From contig NZ_CAMFKW010000013.1 in the NCBI RefSeq assembly GCF_945957345.1, positions 1 to 64,000 on the forward strand: DNA of 64,000 nucleotides. Reading direction: 5' to 3'. Positions 36,182-44,826 of this stretch are shown here, piece after piece. Every line of letters begins with the position of its first letter. The first letter of the stretch is position 1. Origin of the DNA: an uncultured Allobosea sp. GTDB lineage: Bacteria > Pseudomonadota > Alphaproteobacteria > Rhizobiales > Beijerinckiaceae. Both the position numbers and the translations under genes were made by a program. Below the pieces are notes generated by a model. The model saw only the letters and a list, made by a program, of their open reading frames with translations, was not told where the DNA came from and did no database searches.

Positions 36182-37774
36182 ATGCGTCACGTAGCCAAGT
36201 TGATGGCGGTTTCGGCCTTTGCGGCCCTGATGTCGACGACCGCCGCCTTCGCGCAGACGCCGAAGGACACGGTCGTGATGGCCAAGCAGATCGACGACAT
36301 CATCACGCTCGATCCGGCCGAGGCCTTCGAATTTTCCGGCGTCGAGGTCGGCGCGAACGTCTATGACAAGCTGATCAACGTCGATATCGCCAACAACAAC
36401 GCGCTGGTCCCGGATCTCGCCGAGAGCTGGAGCGTCGGCGCTGACGGCCTGACCTACACCTTCAAGCTGCGCAAGGGCGTCAAGTTCCACTCCGGCAACC
36501 CGCTGACCGCGGCCGACGTGGTCTATTCCTTCCAGCGCGCCGTCACCCTCAACAAGTCGCCGGGCTTCATCCTGCGCCAGTTCGGCTTCGTCGCCGAGAA
36601 CGTGCTCGACAAGGTCAAGGCGGTTGACGAGAACACCGTCCAGATCACCGTCTCGAAGCCCTACGCCCCGACCTTCTTCTATAACTGCCTGACTTCGGGT
36701 GTCGCCGCGATCGTCGACTCCAAGCTGGTCAAGGCCAATGAGAAGGACGGCGACTGGGGCAATGGCTGGCTCAAGCTGAACTCGGCCGGCTCGGGCGCCT
36801 ACAAGGTCCGCAGCTATCGCCCGAACGAGCAGTACACGCTCGACGCTAACGAGAACTGGTACAAGGGCGCGCCGAAGAGCAAGCGCATCGTCGTCCGCCA
36901 TGTCGCCGAGCCGGCCTCGCAGCGCCTCCTCGTCGAGAAGGGCGATGTCGACATCGCCCGCAACCTCTCCAAGGACCAGCTCGAGGCCGTCAAGAAGAAC
37001 GACGCGATCAAGATCGTCCAGGGCGACAAGGGCTACATCCTCTATCTCGGCCTGAACCAGAAGAACCCGAACCTGGCCAAGCCCGAGGTTCGCGAGGCGC
37101 TGAAGCTTCTGGTCGATTACGGCTCGATCGAGAAGAACATTCTCGAGGGCACCTACAAGGGCCACGAGGCCTTCCTGCCGCAGGGCTTCCTCGGCGCGAT
37201 CACGGACAAGCCCTATGCGCTCAATGTCGCCAAGGCGAAGGAGCTGCTCGCCAAGGCCGGCCTGGCCAACGGCTTCACCGTGACCATGGATACCCGCTCG
37301 GTCGCGCCGATCACCGACATCGCGCAGGCGATCCAGGCGACCTGGGCCCAGGCCGGCGTCAAGCTGGAGATCATCCCCGGCGACGGCAAGCAGACCCTGA
37401 CCAAGTACCGCGCCCGCACCCACGACATCTATATCGGCCAGTGGGGCCCGGACTATCTCGACCCGCACACCAATGCCGAGACCTTCGCGATCAACGAGGA
37501 CAATGGCGAGGACGCGAAGTCGAAGACGCTGGCGTGGCGCAATGCCTGGGACATCCCGGACATGACCAAGATCACGCAGGGCGCCGTGCTCGAATCCGAC
37601 GCCAACAAGCGCAAGACCACCTATGAGGCCCTGCAGCGCGATCACCAGAAGGTCTCGCCCTTCGTGATCATGTTCCAGCAGATCGAGGTCTCGGCCGAGC
37701 GCAAGAACGTCAACGGCTGGGTTATCGGACCGAGCTCCGACACCAACCGCTACGCCACCATCGTCAAGAACTGA
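36182..37774 (+). CDS. peptide ABC transporter substrate-binding protein (SBP family 5)
   Basis: The 530-residue protein has a Sec signal peptide (about 1-24, M-R-H-V-A-K start, S-T-T-A-A-F-A end). Its mature part belongs to the DppA/OppA family (L-D-P-A-E-A-F-E-F, L-V-P-D-L-A-E-S-W, F-K-L-R-K-G-V-K-F-H-S-G-N-P-L-T-A-A-D-V-V-Y-S-F). It should bind a peptide or a related solute in the periplasm. The start at 36182 gives the signal peptide a charged N terminus. The four genes that follow encode the membrane and ATPase parts, and a strong terminator at 37789 separates them from this gene. Confidence 0.9.
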   Translation: MRHVAKLMAVSAFAALMSTTAAFAQTPKDTVVMAKQIDDIITLDPAEAFEFSGVEVGANVYDKLINVDIANNNALVPDLAESWSVGADGLTYTFKLRKGVKFHSGNPLTAADVVYSFQRAVTLNKSPGFILRQFGFVAENVLDKVKAVDENTVQITVSKPYAPTFFYNCLTSGVAAIVDSKLVKANEKDGDWGNGWLKLNSAGSGAYKVRSYRPNEQYTLDANENWYKGAPKSKRIVVRHVAEPASQRLLVEKGDVDIARNLSKDQLEAVKKNDAIKIVQGDKGYILYLGLNQKNPNLAKPEVREALKLLVDYGSIEKNILEGTYKGHEAFLPQGFLGAITDKPYALNVAKAKELLAKAGLANGFTVTMDTRSVAPITDIAQAIQATWAQAGVKLEIIPGDGKQTLTKYRARTHDIYIGQWGPDYLDPHTNAETFAINEDNGEDAKSKTLAWRNAWDIPDMTKITQGAVLESDANKRKTTYEALQRDHQKVSPFVIMFQQIEVSAERKNVNGWVIGPSSDTNRYATIVKN

Positions 37775-37788
37775 GCCTCCTGGCTCAG

Positions 37789-37830
37789 GAAGCCCGCCGC
37801 GATCCCGAAAGGTCGCGGCGGGCTTCCTTT
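37789..37830 (+). terminator. intercistronic terminator after the peptide-binding protein gene
   Basis: A perfect 14-base stem (37789-37802 with 37813-37826) is followed by CTTT. It lies 14 bases after the stop and about 100 bases before the first permease start. Partial readthrough would give more binding protein than membrane subunits. Confidence 0.85.
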
Positions 37831-37929
37831 CATGCCCATCCCGGACAAGGCTTGGATTCTGGCGCGACGTGAACCGTCTGCGACCGCGTCCGGCGCTCCG
37901 ACGAAAGACACGAGAAACGGAGGCGGGTC

Positions 37930-38994
37930 ATGACAGCCGTGACGCAAGCTCCCACGGGCAAGGCGGCTTCGCCGGGAAGGCTCGGCCGTTGGGGCCGCGC
38001 GCTTTCGCGCGAGCTGACGACCGTGGTCATCACCATGTTCGGCCTGCTGCTGGTCACCTTCTTCATCGCCCGCGTCATCCCGATCGACCCGGTGCTCGCC
38101 GTCGTCGGCGACAACGCCAAGCCCGAGACCTATGAGGCGGCGCGCATCGAGCTCGGTCTCGACAAGCCGCTCTGGCAGCAATTCGCCATCTATATCGGCA
38201 AGGTCTTCACCGGGAATCTCGGCACCTCCGTGCTGACCTCGAACCCGGTCGTCGAGGACATCAAGCGCGTCTTCCCGGCGACGCTGGAGCTCGCCACGCT
38301 CGGCACGCTGATCGGCGTCCTCATCGGCGTGCCGCTCGGCATTCTCGCCGCCGTCAACCAGGGCCGCTGGCAGGATCAGGTCGCCCGCGTCGTCGGCCTC
38401 GTCGGCTATTCCGTCCCGGTCTTCTGGATCGGCCTGATGGCGCTCCTGCTGTTCTACGCCAAGCTCGGCTGGGTCTCCGGCCCGGGCCGCATCTCGGTCG
38501 TCTGGCAGGACATCGTGACCACGCGCACCGGCGTCATCATGATCGACGCCGCGCTTGAGGGCGAATGGGAGGCGTTCTGGGACGCTTTCTCGCATCTGAT
38601 CCTGCCGGCTTTGGTGCTCGGCCTGCTTTCCGTCGCCTATATCAGCCGCATGACGCGCAGCTTCATGATCACCGAGCTGCAGCAGCAATATGTCATCGCC
38701 GCCCGCGTGAAGGGCGTCTCCGAGACCGCCGTGATCTGGCGCCATGCGCTGCGCAATGCCGCCGTGCCGCTCTTCACCGTGATCGCGCTCTCCTACATGC
38801 ATCTGCTGGAGGGTTCGGTGCTGACCGAGACGATCTTCGCCTGGCCGGGCCTCGGCCGCTATCTCACCAACGCGCTGCTCAATGCCGACATGAACGCGGT
38901 GCTCGGCGGCACGCTGGTGGTCGGCGTCGTTTTCATCGCGGTCAACCTGCTGACCGACATCATCGGCCGGCTGGCCGATCCGCGCGTGCGCTGA
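37930..38994 (+). CDS. peptide ABC transporter permease (DppB type)
   Basis: This 354-residue inner-membrane protein has about six helices and the DppB/OppB pattern. The first helix (V-V-I-T-M-F-G-L-L-L-V-T-F-F-I-A-R-V) is followed by the long periplasmic loop D-P-V-L-A-V-V-G-D. The EAA loop reads V-I-A-A-R-V-K-G-V-S. It pairs with the DppC-type protein encoded 12 bases downstream. The start has GGAGG upstream. Confidence 0.92.
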   Translation: MTAVTQAPTGKAASPGRLGRWGRALSRELTTVVITMFGLLLVTFFIARVIPIDPVLAVVGDNAKPETYEAARIELGLDKPLWQQFAIYIGKVFTGNLGTSVLTSNPVVEDIKRVFPATLELATLGTLIGVLIGVPLGILAAVNQGRWQDQVARVVGLVGYSVPVFWIGLMALLLFYAKLGWVSGPGRISVVWQDIVTTRTGVIMIDAALEGEWEAFWDAFSHLILPALVLGLLSVAYISRMTRSFMITELQQQYVIAARVKGVSETAVIWRHALRNAAVPLFTVIALSYMHLLEGSVLTETIFAWPGLGRYLTNALLNADMNAVLGGTLVVGVVFIAVNLLTDIIGRLADPRVR

Positions 38995-39006
38995 GGAGGC
39001 GGACCC

Positions 39007-39912
39007 ATGAGCGATACCTCCTCCACTGGCCTGCATGCCTGGCTGATCAGCGACTCACCTGAGTCGCGTCGTCAGGCCCGTCTCGGCCAGCTTTATCGGC
39101 AATGGCTCGCCTTCAAGCGCAACCCGATGGCGGTGGCGGGCCTCGTCATCATCGTCCTGCTGCTGCTGATCGCGGCCTTCGCCCCCCTGATCGCGCCCTT
39201 CGACCCGATCGCCCAGGCGCTCGACAAGCGTCTCCTGCCGCCATCCGCGACCAACTGGTTCGGCACGGATGCGCTCGGCCGCGACATCTTCAGCCGCATC
39301 GTCTACGGCACGCGGATCACGCTGGTCATCGTGCTGCTGGTCGTCGTCACCGTCGGTCCCTTCGGCCTGCTGATAGGCGCGATCTCCGGCTATTACGGCG
39401 GCTGGGTCGACCGTCTGCTGATGCGCATCACCGATGTCTTCCTGGCCTTCCCGCGCCTCGTGCTGGCGCTGGCCTTCGTCGCGGCGCTCGGCCCCGGCAT
39501 CGTCAACGCCATCATCGCCATCGCGATCACGACCTGGCCGCCCTATGCCCGCGTCGCTCGCGCCGAGACGATGGTGATCCGCAACCAGGACTATATTGCC
39601 GCGATGCGCCTGCAGGGCGCCTCGCAGGCGCGCATCATCTGGAAGCACGTCGTGCCGATGTGCATGTCCTCGCTGATCGTGCGCACCACCTTCGACATGG
39701 CCGGCATCATCCTGACGGCCGCCGGCCTCGGCTTCCTCGGCCTCGGCGCGCAGCCGCCAATGCCGGAATGGGGCGCGATGATCTCGGCCGGCCGCGAGCA
39801 GATTTTCGACCAGTGGTGGGTCGCGACCTTCCCCGGCATCGCTATCTGCATCGTCGCGCTCGGCTTCAACCTGCTCGGCGACGGGCTCCGCGACGTCATG
39901 GATGCGAGGTAA
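39007..39912 (+). CDS. peptide ABC transporter permease (DppC type)
   Basis: The 301-residue protein has the DppC features: an N-terminal cytoplasmic tail with W-L-A-F-K-R-N-P-M-A-V-A-G, then F-G-T-D-A-L-G-R-D-I-F-S-R, six helices, and the EAA loop in Y-I-A-A-M-R-L-Q-G-A-S. It should form a heterodimer with the preceding DppB-type permease. The start has GAGGAGG upstream, and the gene follows the first permease by 12 bases. Confidence 0.92.
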   Translation: MSDTSSTGLHAWLISDSPESRRQARLGQLYRQWLAFKRNPMAVAGLVIIVLLLLIAAFAPLIAPFDPIAQALDKRLLPPSATNWFGTDALGRDIFSRIVYGTRITLVIVLLVVVTVGPFGLLIGAISGYYGGWVDRLLMRITDVFLAFPRLVLALAFVAALGPGIVNAIIAIAITTWPPYARVARAETMVIRNQDYIAAMRLQGASQARIIWKHVVPMCMSSLIVRTTFDMAGIILTAAGLGFLGLGAQPPMPEWGAMISAGREQIFDQWWVATFPGIAICIVALGFNLLGDGLRDVMDAR

Positions 39913-39916
39913 GCCG

Positions 39917-40774
39917 ATGACGAGCGAGCAGCCTCTTCTCGAGATCGACAATCTCAAGGTCGATTTCCACACGCCGACCGGCATCGTGCGGGCCGTGCGC
40001 GGCCTCTCCTTCACGCTCGGCCGCGAGCGGCTCGGCATCGTCGGCGAGTCCGGTTCCGGCAAGTCGATGACCGGACGCGCCATCCTCGACCTGATTCCGC
40101 ATCCCGGCATCGTCAGCGCCGACCGCATGCGCTTCCGCGGCCAGGACCTGACGGCCATGGACAAGGGCGCGAGGCGCAAGCTGCGCGGCCGCCACATCTC
40201 CATGGTGATGCAGGACCCGAAATTCTCGCTGAACCCGGTCGAGACCGTGGGCAGCCAGATCGCGGAGGCCTATCGCATCCACCGCAAGGCCGGCCCTCGC
40301 GAGGCGCGCGAGCGCAGCCTCGCCATGCTGGAGCAGGTGCAGATCCGCGAGCCCGCCCGCGTCTACGACCTCTATCCGCACGAGGTTTCGGGCGGCATGG
40401 GCCAGCGCGTCATGATCGCGATGATGCTGATCGCCGAGCCGGAGGTGCTGATCGCCGATGAGCCGACCTCGGCGCTGGACGTCACCGTCCAGCTCCAGAT
40501 CCTCAAGATCCTCGATGATCTCGTCACCGAGCGCGGCATGGGGCTGATCTTCATCAGCCACGACCTGCATCTGGTGCAGTCCTTCTGCGACCGCGTCATC
40601 GTGATGTATGGCGGCAAGGTCATGGAGACGCTGCCGGCGGCCGAGCTGGCGGACCCGGCGGCGCGCAGCCGCCGCCATCCCTATACGCTCGGTCTGCTCG
40701 AATGCCTGCCGGACCTCGACCATCCCCGGGCGAAGCTCGCCACCCTCAACCGTGACCCGGCGTGGCTGGCATGA
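39917..40774 (+). CDS. peptide ABC transporter ATP-binding protein (DppD type)
   Basis: The 285-residue ATPase has Walker A G-E-S-G-S-G-K-S-M-T, the Q-loop M-V-M-Q-D-P-K-F-S-L-N-P, signature S-G-G-M-G-Q-R and Walker B V-L-I-A-D-E-P-T-S-A-L-D. The full C-terminal iron-sulfur-like Cys motif of many DppD proteins is not seen; only one Cys remains in L-G-L-L-E-C-L-P. It starts four bases after the DppC stop with GAGG seven bases upstream. Its stop overlaps the next ATPase start (ATGA). Confidence 0.92.
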   Translation: MTSEQPLLEIDNLKVDFHTPTGIVRAVRGLSFTLGRERLGIVGESGSGKSMTGRAILDLIPHPGIVSADRMRFRGQDLTAMDKGARRKLRGRHISMVMQDPKFSLNPVETVGSQIAEAYRIHRKAGPREARERSLAMLEQVQIREPARVYDLYPHEVSGGMGQRVMIAMMLIAEPEVLIADEPTSALDVTVQLQILKILDDLVTERGMGLIFISHDLHLVQSFCDRVIVMYGGKVMETLPAAELADPAARSRRHPYTLGLLECLPDLDHPRAKLATLNRDPAWLA

Positions 40775-41523
40775 CGAAAACAGCGATCTCCGTCGACAAG
40801 CTCAACGTCTCTTTCGGCGACTCCCATGTCGTGAAGGACCTCTCCTTCGACGTCCGCAAGGGCGAGAGCTACGGCCTCGTCGGCGAGTCCGGTTCGGGCA
40901 AGTCGACCGTGCTGCGCGTGCTCTCCGGCCTCAACCGGGAATGGAGCGGCAATGTCACGATCGAGGGCGCCGTGCAGCCCAAGGTCCGCGACAAGGCCTT
41001 CTATCGCAACGTCCAGATGGTCTTCCAGGACCCCTATGGCTCGCTGCACCCGAAGAAGACGGTCGACGACACGCTGGCCGAGCCGCTTGCGATCCATGGC
41101 CTCGACAATGCCGAGGCCCGCATCGGCAAGGCGCTCTCCGATGTCGGCCTGCCGGCCTCGTTCCGCTTCCGCTATCCGCACCAGCTCTCGGGCGGCCAGC
41201 GCCAGCGTGTCGCGATCGCGCGTGCGCTGGTGCTCGAACCCTCGATCCTGCTGCTGGACGAGCCGACCTCCGCTCTCGACGTCTCGATCCAGGCAGAGGT
41301 GCTGAATCTGCTCGCGGCGCTCCGGCAGGAGCGCAAGCTGACCTATATCCTCGTCAGTCACGACCTCTCGGTCGTCGGCCATATGTGCGAGCGCCTTCTG
41401 GTCATGCAGTTCGGCCGCGCCGTCGAGGAAATGACGGTCGAGACCCTGGCGGCGCGCCAGCCGCAGACGGCCTATGCCCAGCAATTGCTGACTGCGAGCG
41501 CAGGCTTTCGGCGCGCGGGCTGA
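40771..41523 (+). CDS. peptide ABC transporter ATP-binding protein (DppF type)
   Basis: The 250-residue ATPase has Walker A G-E-S-G-S-G-K-S-T-V, the Q-loop M-V-F-Q-D-P-Y-G-S-L-H-P, signature L-S-G-G-Q-R-Q-R and Walker B I-L-L-L-D-E-P-T-S-A-L-D. It completes a five-part Dpp/Opp-type importer with the DppD-type ATPase. Its start overlaps the preceding stop. At 250 residues it is shorter than usual because the C-terminal extension is missing. Confidence 0.92.
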   Translation: MTKTAISVDKLNVSFGDSHVVKDLSFDVRKGESYGLVGESGSGKSTVLRVLSGLNREWSGNVTIEGAVQPKVRDKAFYRNVQMVFQDPYGSLHPKKTVDDTLAEPLAIHGLDNAEARIGKALSDVGLPASFRFRYPHQLSGGQRQRVAIARALVLEPSILLLDEPTSALDVSIQAEVLNLLAALRQERKLTYILVSHDLSVVGHMCERLLVMQFGRAVEEMTVETLAARQPQTAYAQQLLTASAGFRRAG

Positions 41524-41668
41524 ACCACGAGGGCAGCGGCCTTGCGCCACGCCCTCTTTGCAGCGCGGCAAATCCGTCTCACTCTGGTCGCGGCCTTGCG
41601 TTAACTGCTTCGTGTCCGGCTCGGATCATGGCCAGTCAGCAAGGTTTTGCGCCGGCTAAGGCATCGGA

Positions 41669-41693
41669 CCGAAAAGTGGGTACCACTTTTCGG
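41669..41693. repeat. short perfect palindrome in the gap before zwf
   Basis: An 11-base arm (41669-41679, CCGAAAAGTGG) and its exact reverse complement (41683-41693) surround GTA. This AAAAGTG-type palindrome is a common intergenic element in alphaproteobacteria. It lies about 100 bases upstream of zwf in a 271-base gap that otherwise holds only the zwf promoter region, where no clear boxes are seen. Confidence 0.65.
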
Positions 41694-41794
41694 AAACATC
41701 TGATGCTAGAGCCAAGGCTAGATCGCCACTTGGCGTCCGATAGGACGCACGGCGATCTGGCGAACCGGCACCGCCTGACGGAGTTACAGGACCT

Positions 41795-43297
41795 ATGGAC
41801 GCCACCGTGGACAACGCGCTTCGGCCCGAGACCATTCCCGAGCGGACGCCGGTCCCGCCTTTCGATCTCGTGATCTTTGGTGCGGGCGGCGATCTCGCCC
41901 TGCGCAAACTCTTCCCGGCGTTGGCACAGCGCAATCGCGAGGGCGTCCTGCCCGAGGAGAGCCGTATCCTTGCGGTCGTCCGCAAGGAAGAGGATGTCGA
42001 GGGCCTGCCGAAGCAGATCGCCAAGCGCCTCGACGAGGAGGGGATCCCGAAGGATCAGGTCGAGCCGTTCCTGCGCCGCCTGACTATGGTGATGCTCGAT
42101 GCCGTGAAGCCCGAGACCTACAAGGCTTTGAAGAAGGCGCTGGGCGACAGCGAGCGCGTCCGCTCCTTCTATCTCTCGACCCCGCCCGACCTCTTCATCC
42201 CGATCTGCGAGAACCTCGCCAAGGCCGATATCCTGACGCCGACCTCGCGCGTCATCCTGGAGAAGCCGCTCGGCCGCGATCTCGCTTCGGCTCGGGCGAT
42301 CAATGACGCCGTCGCGCGCATCCTGCCGGAAAGCCGCACCTACCGGATCGACCATTATCTCGGCAAGGAGACGGTGCAGAACCTGCTCGTCCTGCGCTTC
42401 GCCAACACATTGTTCGAGCGCTCATGGTCGAGCCGCGACATCGACCACGTCCAGATCACGGTGGCCGAGACGGTTGGGCTGGAACAGCGCGCCGGCTATT
42501 ACGACAAGTCCGGGCATATGCGCGACATGGTCCAGAACCATCTGATGCAATTGCTCACCCTCTTCGCCATCGAGCCGCCGAACATGCTGGAGGCCGGCGC
42601 CGTCCGTGAAGAGAAGATCAAGGTGCTGAAGGCGCTCAGGCCCATCGTCGGGCCGGATGTCCAGCGCTATACGGTTCGCGGCCAGTACGGACCGGGGCAG
42701 ATCGATGGTCAGCGTGTGCGCGGTTATGCCGAGGAACTCGGCCACGGCTCGAACACCGAGACCTTCGTCGCCATCCGCTGCGAGGTCGACAACTGGCGCT
42801 GGGCCGGCGTGCCGATCTACCTGCGCACCGGCAAGCGCATGGCGCAGCGCTATTCCGAGATCGCCGTCACCTTCAAGCCGGTGCCGCACTCGATCTTCGG
42901 CAATGGCGGCGGCGACAGGCTGGACGCCAACCGCCTCTTCATCCGCCTGCAGCCGAACGATGGCGTGCAACTCCAGCTGATGATGAAGGTCCCGGGCTCC
43001 GGCCGGCTCAAGATCGTGCCGCGCCAGCTCGATCTGCGCTATTCCACTGCCTTCGACGAACGCACGCCGGACGCCTATGAGCGTCTCCTGACAGACGTGA
43101 TCCGCGGCGACCAGACGCTGTTCATGCATCGCGACGAGGTCGAGCAGGCCTGGACCTGGGTCGACCCGATCATCGCCGGCTGGCAGGATTACTATCCGCA
43201 TCCGCATCGCTACGCCGCCGGCTCCTGGGGCCCGTCGCAGGCGATCGGTCTGATCGAGCGCGACGGCCGCTCCTGGGCCGATCCGGATCTGGTCTGA
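41795..43297 (+). CDS. zwf: glucose-6-phosphate 1-dehydrogenase
   Basis: The 500-residue enzyme oxidises glucose 6-phosphate to 6-phosphogluconolactone with NADP or NAD. The dinucleotide motif G-A-G-G-D-L-A-L-R-K-L-F-P-A-L and the active-site signature R-I-D-H-Y-L-G-K-E-T-V-Q-N are intact. It is the first gene of a zwf-pgl-eda group. The stop overlaps the pgl start by one base (TGATG). AGGA lies upstream of the ATG. Confidence 0.97.
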   Translation: MDATVDNALRPETIPERTPVPPFDLVIFGAGGDLALRKLFPALAQRNREGVLPEESRILAVVRKEEDVEGLPKQIAKRLDEEGIPKDQVEPFLRRLTMVMLDAVKPETYKALKKALGDSERVRSFYLSTPPDLFIPICENLAKADILTPTSRVILEKPLGRDLASARAINDAVARILPESRTYRIDHYLGKETVQNLLVLRFANTLFERSWSSRDIDHVQITVAETVGLEQRAGYYDKSGHMRDMVQNHLMQLLTLFAIEPPNMLEAGAVREEKIKVLKALRPIVGPDVQRYTVRGQYGPGQIDGQRVRGYAEELGHGSNTETFVAIRCEVDNWRWAGVPIYLRTGKRMAQRYSEIAVTFKPVPHSIFGNGGGDRLDANRLFIRLQPNDGVQLQLMMKVPGSGRLKIVPRQLDLRYSTAFDERTPDAYERLLTDVIRGDQTLFMHRDEVEQAWTWVDPIIAGWQDYYPHPHRYAAGSWGPSQAIGLIERDGRSWADPDLV

Positions 43298-43983
43298 TGG
43301 CCGGCCCGCTCGCCTGGCACCGCTTCGCCACGCTGGCCGACGCCTCCGAGGCGCTGGCGGAAGCGGTCGCAGTCCGGTTGAAGGACTTGCTCGCCGGGCA
43401 GGGCAGGGCGCTTCTCGCCGTGCCCGGCGGCACGACCCCGGCCGGCTTCCTCGCCGCGCTCGGGCGGCACGATCTGGCCTGGGAGCAGGTCACGCTGCTG
43501 CCGACCGACGAGCGTTTCGTCGCGGCAGATGACGCGGCTTCGAACGAGCGCATGATCCGCGCGCAGTTCGCGCCGTTGGCGGCAGGGCGCGCCGCTTTCC
43601 TGTCATTCCACGAGCACGGTAGCGATATCGAGGCTGCTGCCGCGCTGCTCTGTGCGAAGCTTGCCGAATTGCCTGAGATCGACCTGCTCGTCAGCGGCAT
43701 GGGCGCGGACGGCCATATCGCCTCGCTCTTCCCGGGGGCGGAGGCGACCTTCAACGCGGTGCCCGATAGCGGCATCGTCGTCGCCCGCCCGCCGGGCCTG
43801 CCGCCGCGGCTCTCGCTTTCGCCAGCCCGCCTGCTCGGCGCTGGCTGGGCGAGCCTGCTCGTCTCCGGCGCCGCCAAGGAAGCGGTGCTCAAGGCCGCCC
43901 CAGAGCGTACGCAGAAGCCGCTGCCGGTCGACCTTCTGCTCGGCAGCGCGCGAGGGCTCGACGTCTACTGGGCGAAGGAGTAG
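43297..43983 (+). CDS. pgl: 6-phosphogluconolactonase
   Basis: The 228-residue protein of the DevB/SOL family hydrolyses 6-phosphogluconolactone to 6-phosphogluconate. The signatures V-P-G-G-T-T-P, L-L-P-T-D-E-R-F-V and G-M-G-A-D-G-H-I-A-S-L-F-P-G are clear. The overlap with zwf (TGATG) implies coupled translation of the two consecutive enzymes. Confidence 0.95.
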   Translation: MAGPLAWHRFATLADASEALAEAVAVRLKDLLAGQGRALLAVPGGTTPAGFLAALGRHDLAWEQVTLLPTDERFVAADDAASNERMIRAQFAPLAAGRAAFLSFHEHGSDIEAAAALLCAKLAELPEIDLLVSGMGADGHIASLFPGAEATFNAVPDSGIVVARPPGLPPRLSLSPARLLGAGWASLLVSGAAKEAVLKAAPERTQKPLPVDLLLGSARGLDVYWAKE

Positions 43984-44022
43984 AGCCGGATTTCCTGCTC
44001 AAATCGATTGAAAGACGAGACC

Positions 44023-44667
44023 ATGGACGAGACTGCCGCGATTGCCCGGTTGAAGAGCTGCGGCGTGATCCCCGTCGTGGTGATCGAGGATGCCTCGCGC
44101 GCCGTCGATCTTGCCCATGCGCTGGTCGCCGGCGGCATCGATGTCGTCGAGGTCACGCTGCGCCGCCCGGCTGCGATGGAAGCGCTCGCGGCCATCGCGA
44201 AATCGGTGCCGAAGGCCTTGGCGGTAGCTGGTACGGTGGTAACGCCGGCCCAGGCCCAGCAAGTCAAGGATGCCGGCGCGCAGGCCGTGGTCAGCCCTGG
44301 CTTCAGTGAAAGCGTCGACGAGGCCCTGCGCAAGGCTGGTCTGCCCTGGTTGCCGGGCGTTGCCACGGCTTCTGACTGCATGCGTGCCGTCGCCGCTGGC
44401 CGCACCACCGCGAAGTTCTTCCCCGCCGAGCAGGCCGGCGGCCCGCCGGCCTTGAAGGCGCTCTCCGGCCCGTTCCCGCAAATGACCTTCTGCCCGACAG
44501 GCGGTGTGGGGCTTAAGAACCTCGGCGACTATCTCGCTTTGCCGCAGGTTATCTGCGTCGGTGGATCCTGGCTGGTTCCGGCCGATGCGATCGCGGCGGG
44601 TGAATGGAAGCGGATCGAGACCTTGGCGCGCGAGGCGAAGGACGCGTTTGGGAAGGCGCGGAGTTAA
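44023..44667 (+). CDS. eda: 2-dehydro-3-deoxy-phosphogluconate aldolase
   Basis: The 214-residue class I aldolase splits KDPG into pyruvate and glyceraldehyde 3-phosphate, and may also cleave 4-hydroxy-2-oxoglutarate. The Schiff-base Lys131 lies in T-A-K-F-F-P-A-E, and the catalytic Glu in V-E-V-T-L-R. The ATG at 44023 is preferred over a TTG at 44008. It follows pgl by 39 bases on the same strand. The dehydratase gene edd, which would link them, is not in the window. Confidence 0.94.
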   Translation: MDETAAIARLKSCGVIPVVVIEDASRAVDLAHALVAGGIDVVEVTLRRPAAMEALAAIAKSVPKALAVAGTVVTPAQAQQVKDAGAQAVVSPGFSESVDEALRKAGLPWLPGVATASDCMRAVAAGRTTAKFFPAEQAGGPPALKALSGPFPQMTFCPTGGVGLKNLGDYLALPQVICVGGSWLVPADAIAAGEWKRIETLAREAKDAFGKARS

Positions 44668-44689
44668 GGGCAGCGAGAAAGGAAACGCG

Positions 44690-44826
44690 TCATCCCGTGC
44701 GCGCTGCGGCGTGTAACGCTGCTGCGCAGACACGGGATCGCGTGACGAGAAGGCGCCTTTTCCTGAGGACGGTCCCGCATCTGCGCAGCAGCACTTCGTG
44801 CCGCAGCGCGTGCGGGAAGACACCCT
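44690..44826. repeat. family A palindromic intergenic repeat, copy 3
   Basis: The element lies between two converging genes and ends at the stop codon of the LhgO-like gene. It has the left end TCATCCCGTGCGCGCTGC, the internal inverted pair (ACACGGGATCG, then CGGTCCCGC) and the right end CGCAGCGCGTGCGGGA. Confidence 0.75.

Noticed and set aside
42515..42530. GCATATGC inside zwf as a further HutC-like site
   Set aside because: Only the inner eight bases match. The flanks differ from TTGCATATGCAA, and it lies inside a coding sequence.
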